This document shows, piece after piece, positions 50,074 through 50,144 of a stretch of DNA of 50,144 bases. The stretch comes from Chloroflexota bacterium (GTDB lineage: Bacteria > Chloroflexota > Anaerolineae > Promineifilales > Promineifilaceae): the NCBI GenBank assembly GCA_024275635.1, contig JAJRYT010000117.1:1-50144 (forward strand). The letters are read 5' to 3'. Under the pieces are notes generated by a model, which searched no databases, was not told the origin of the DNA, and saw only the letters and a list, made by a program, of their open reading frames with translations. Numbering within the stretch: position 1 is the first letter of the stretch; the number at the start of each line of letters is the position of its first letter. The position numbers and the translations under genes are program-made.

Positions 50074-50144
50074 TCCAGGGGGGAGTGAACGCTTACAAAT
50101 GTTACAAACTATTGGGAAACTCTGGAATTTATGAGACAATCAGC

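Overview
The window looks like bacterial chromosome of moderate GC. The gene content fits a member of the Chloroflexota, probably an Anaerolineae or Ardenticatenia-like filament. That placement is inferred from the mix of proteins (DUF2723 membrane glycosyltransferase, ADP-forming acyl-CoA ligase fused to GNAT, GAF-SpoIIE phosphatase, PASTA-free PknB-like kinases, Chloroflexi-style lipoproteins) and not from a marker-gene tree. No phage, integrase, insertion sequence, CRISPR array or rRNA is visible; one tRNA (Gln, CTG) is.

Layout. 1-2 kb: phosphate import pair (DUF47 regulator and Pit permease, minus strand). 2-6.1 kb: a large DUF2723 membrane protein followed by a K+-channel/RCK-like protein. 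6.2-9.5 kb: minC-minD-minE-rodA-type cell-shape and division operon. 9.6-15.7 kb: gltX, tRNA-Gln, mutS, a possible mgtE leader ORF and mgtE. 15.8-17.3 kb: two toxin-antitoxin modules (Phd/PIN and HigBA), then a methyltransferase gene split by an amber codon. 18.3-26.5 kb: PatB-type C-S lyase, arginase-family hydrolase, pyrE, acyl-CoA ligase/GNAT, M23 peptidase and a di-heme cytochrome c peroxidase. 26.6-29.2 kb (minus): DUF1858, a polytopic NnrS/heme-copper-like protein, a small membrane protein, cupin, DUF3054. 29.2-35 kb (minus): a decayed GyrI-like copy, a SH3b lipoprotein, GyrI-like protein with its PadR regulator, CDGSH protein, a ClpP-type protease and enolase. 35.3-39.6 kb: URO-D family protein, EamA transporter with Ada-like methyltransferase, QueG. 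39.7-44.8 kb: a complete partner-switching module (STAS, HATPase, STAS, GAF-SpoIIE phosphatase) and a LOG-family hydrolase. 44.8-50 kb: BrnTA, a membrane Ser/Thr kinase with duplicated external domain, a class A beta-lactamase-like lipoprotein and a uracil-DNA glycosylase family protein.

Two genome-wide sequence habits dominate. First, the palindrome ACGGCCGT (usually AACGGCCGTT) occurs many dozens of times in both genes and spacers, far above the roughly one occurrence expected by chance, much like the cyanobacterial HIP1 octamer. In genes it is read mostly as Thr-Ala-Val, Asn-Gly-Arg or Arg-Pro. Second, most spacers are filled with imperfect palindromes built from 7-bp units whose sequence differs from site to site (GGATTAC, GATTAAA/GATTGAT, AATTGTG, AACCAAC, GGATGAG, GCAAGCG, ACGTTTT). 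These elements also lie in frame inside mutS, queG, the DUF2723 gene and the UDG gene, and they provide the last codons and stops of several other genes. I regard this heptad-palindrome system as the most interesting content of the window.

Gene starts were chosen from Shine-Dalgarno positions, overlaps and signal peptides; the exceptions are stated. Coordinates of short sites were counted by hand.
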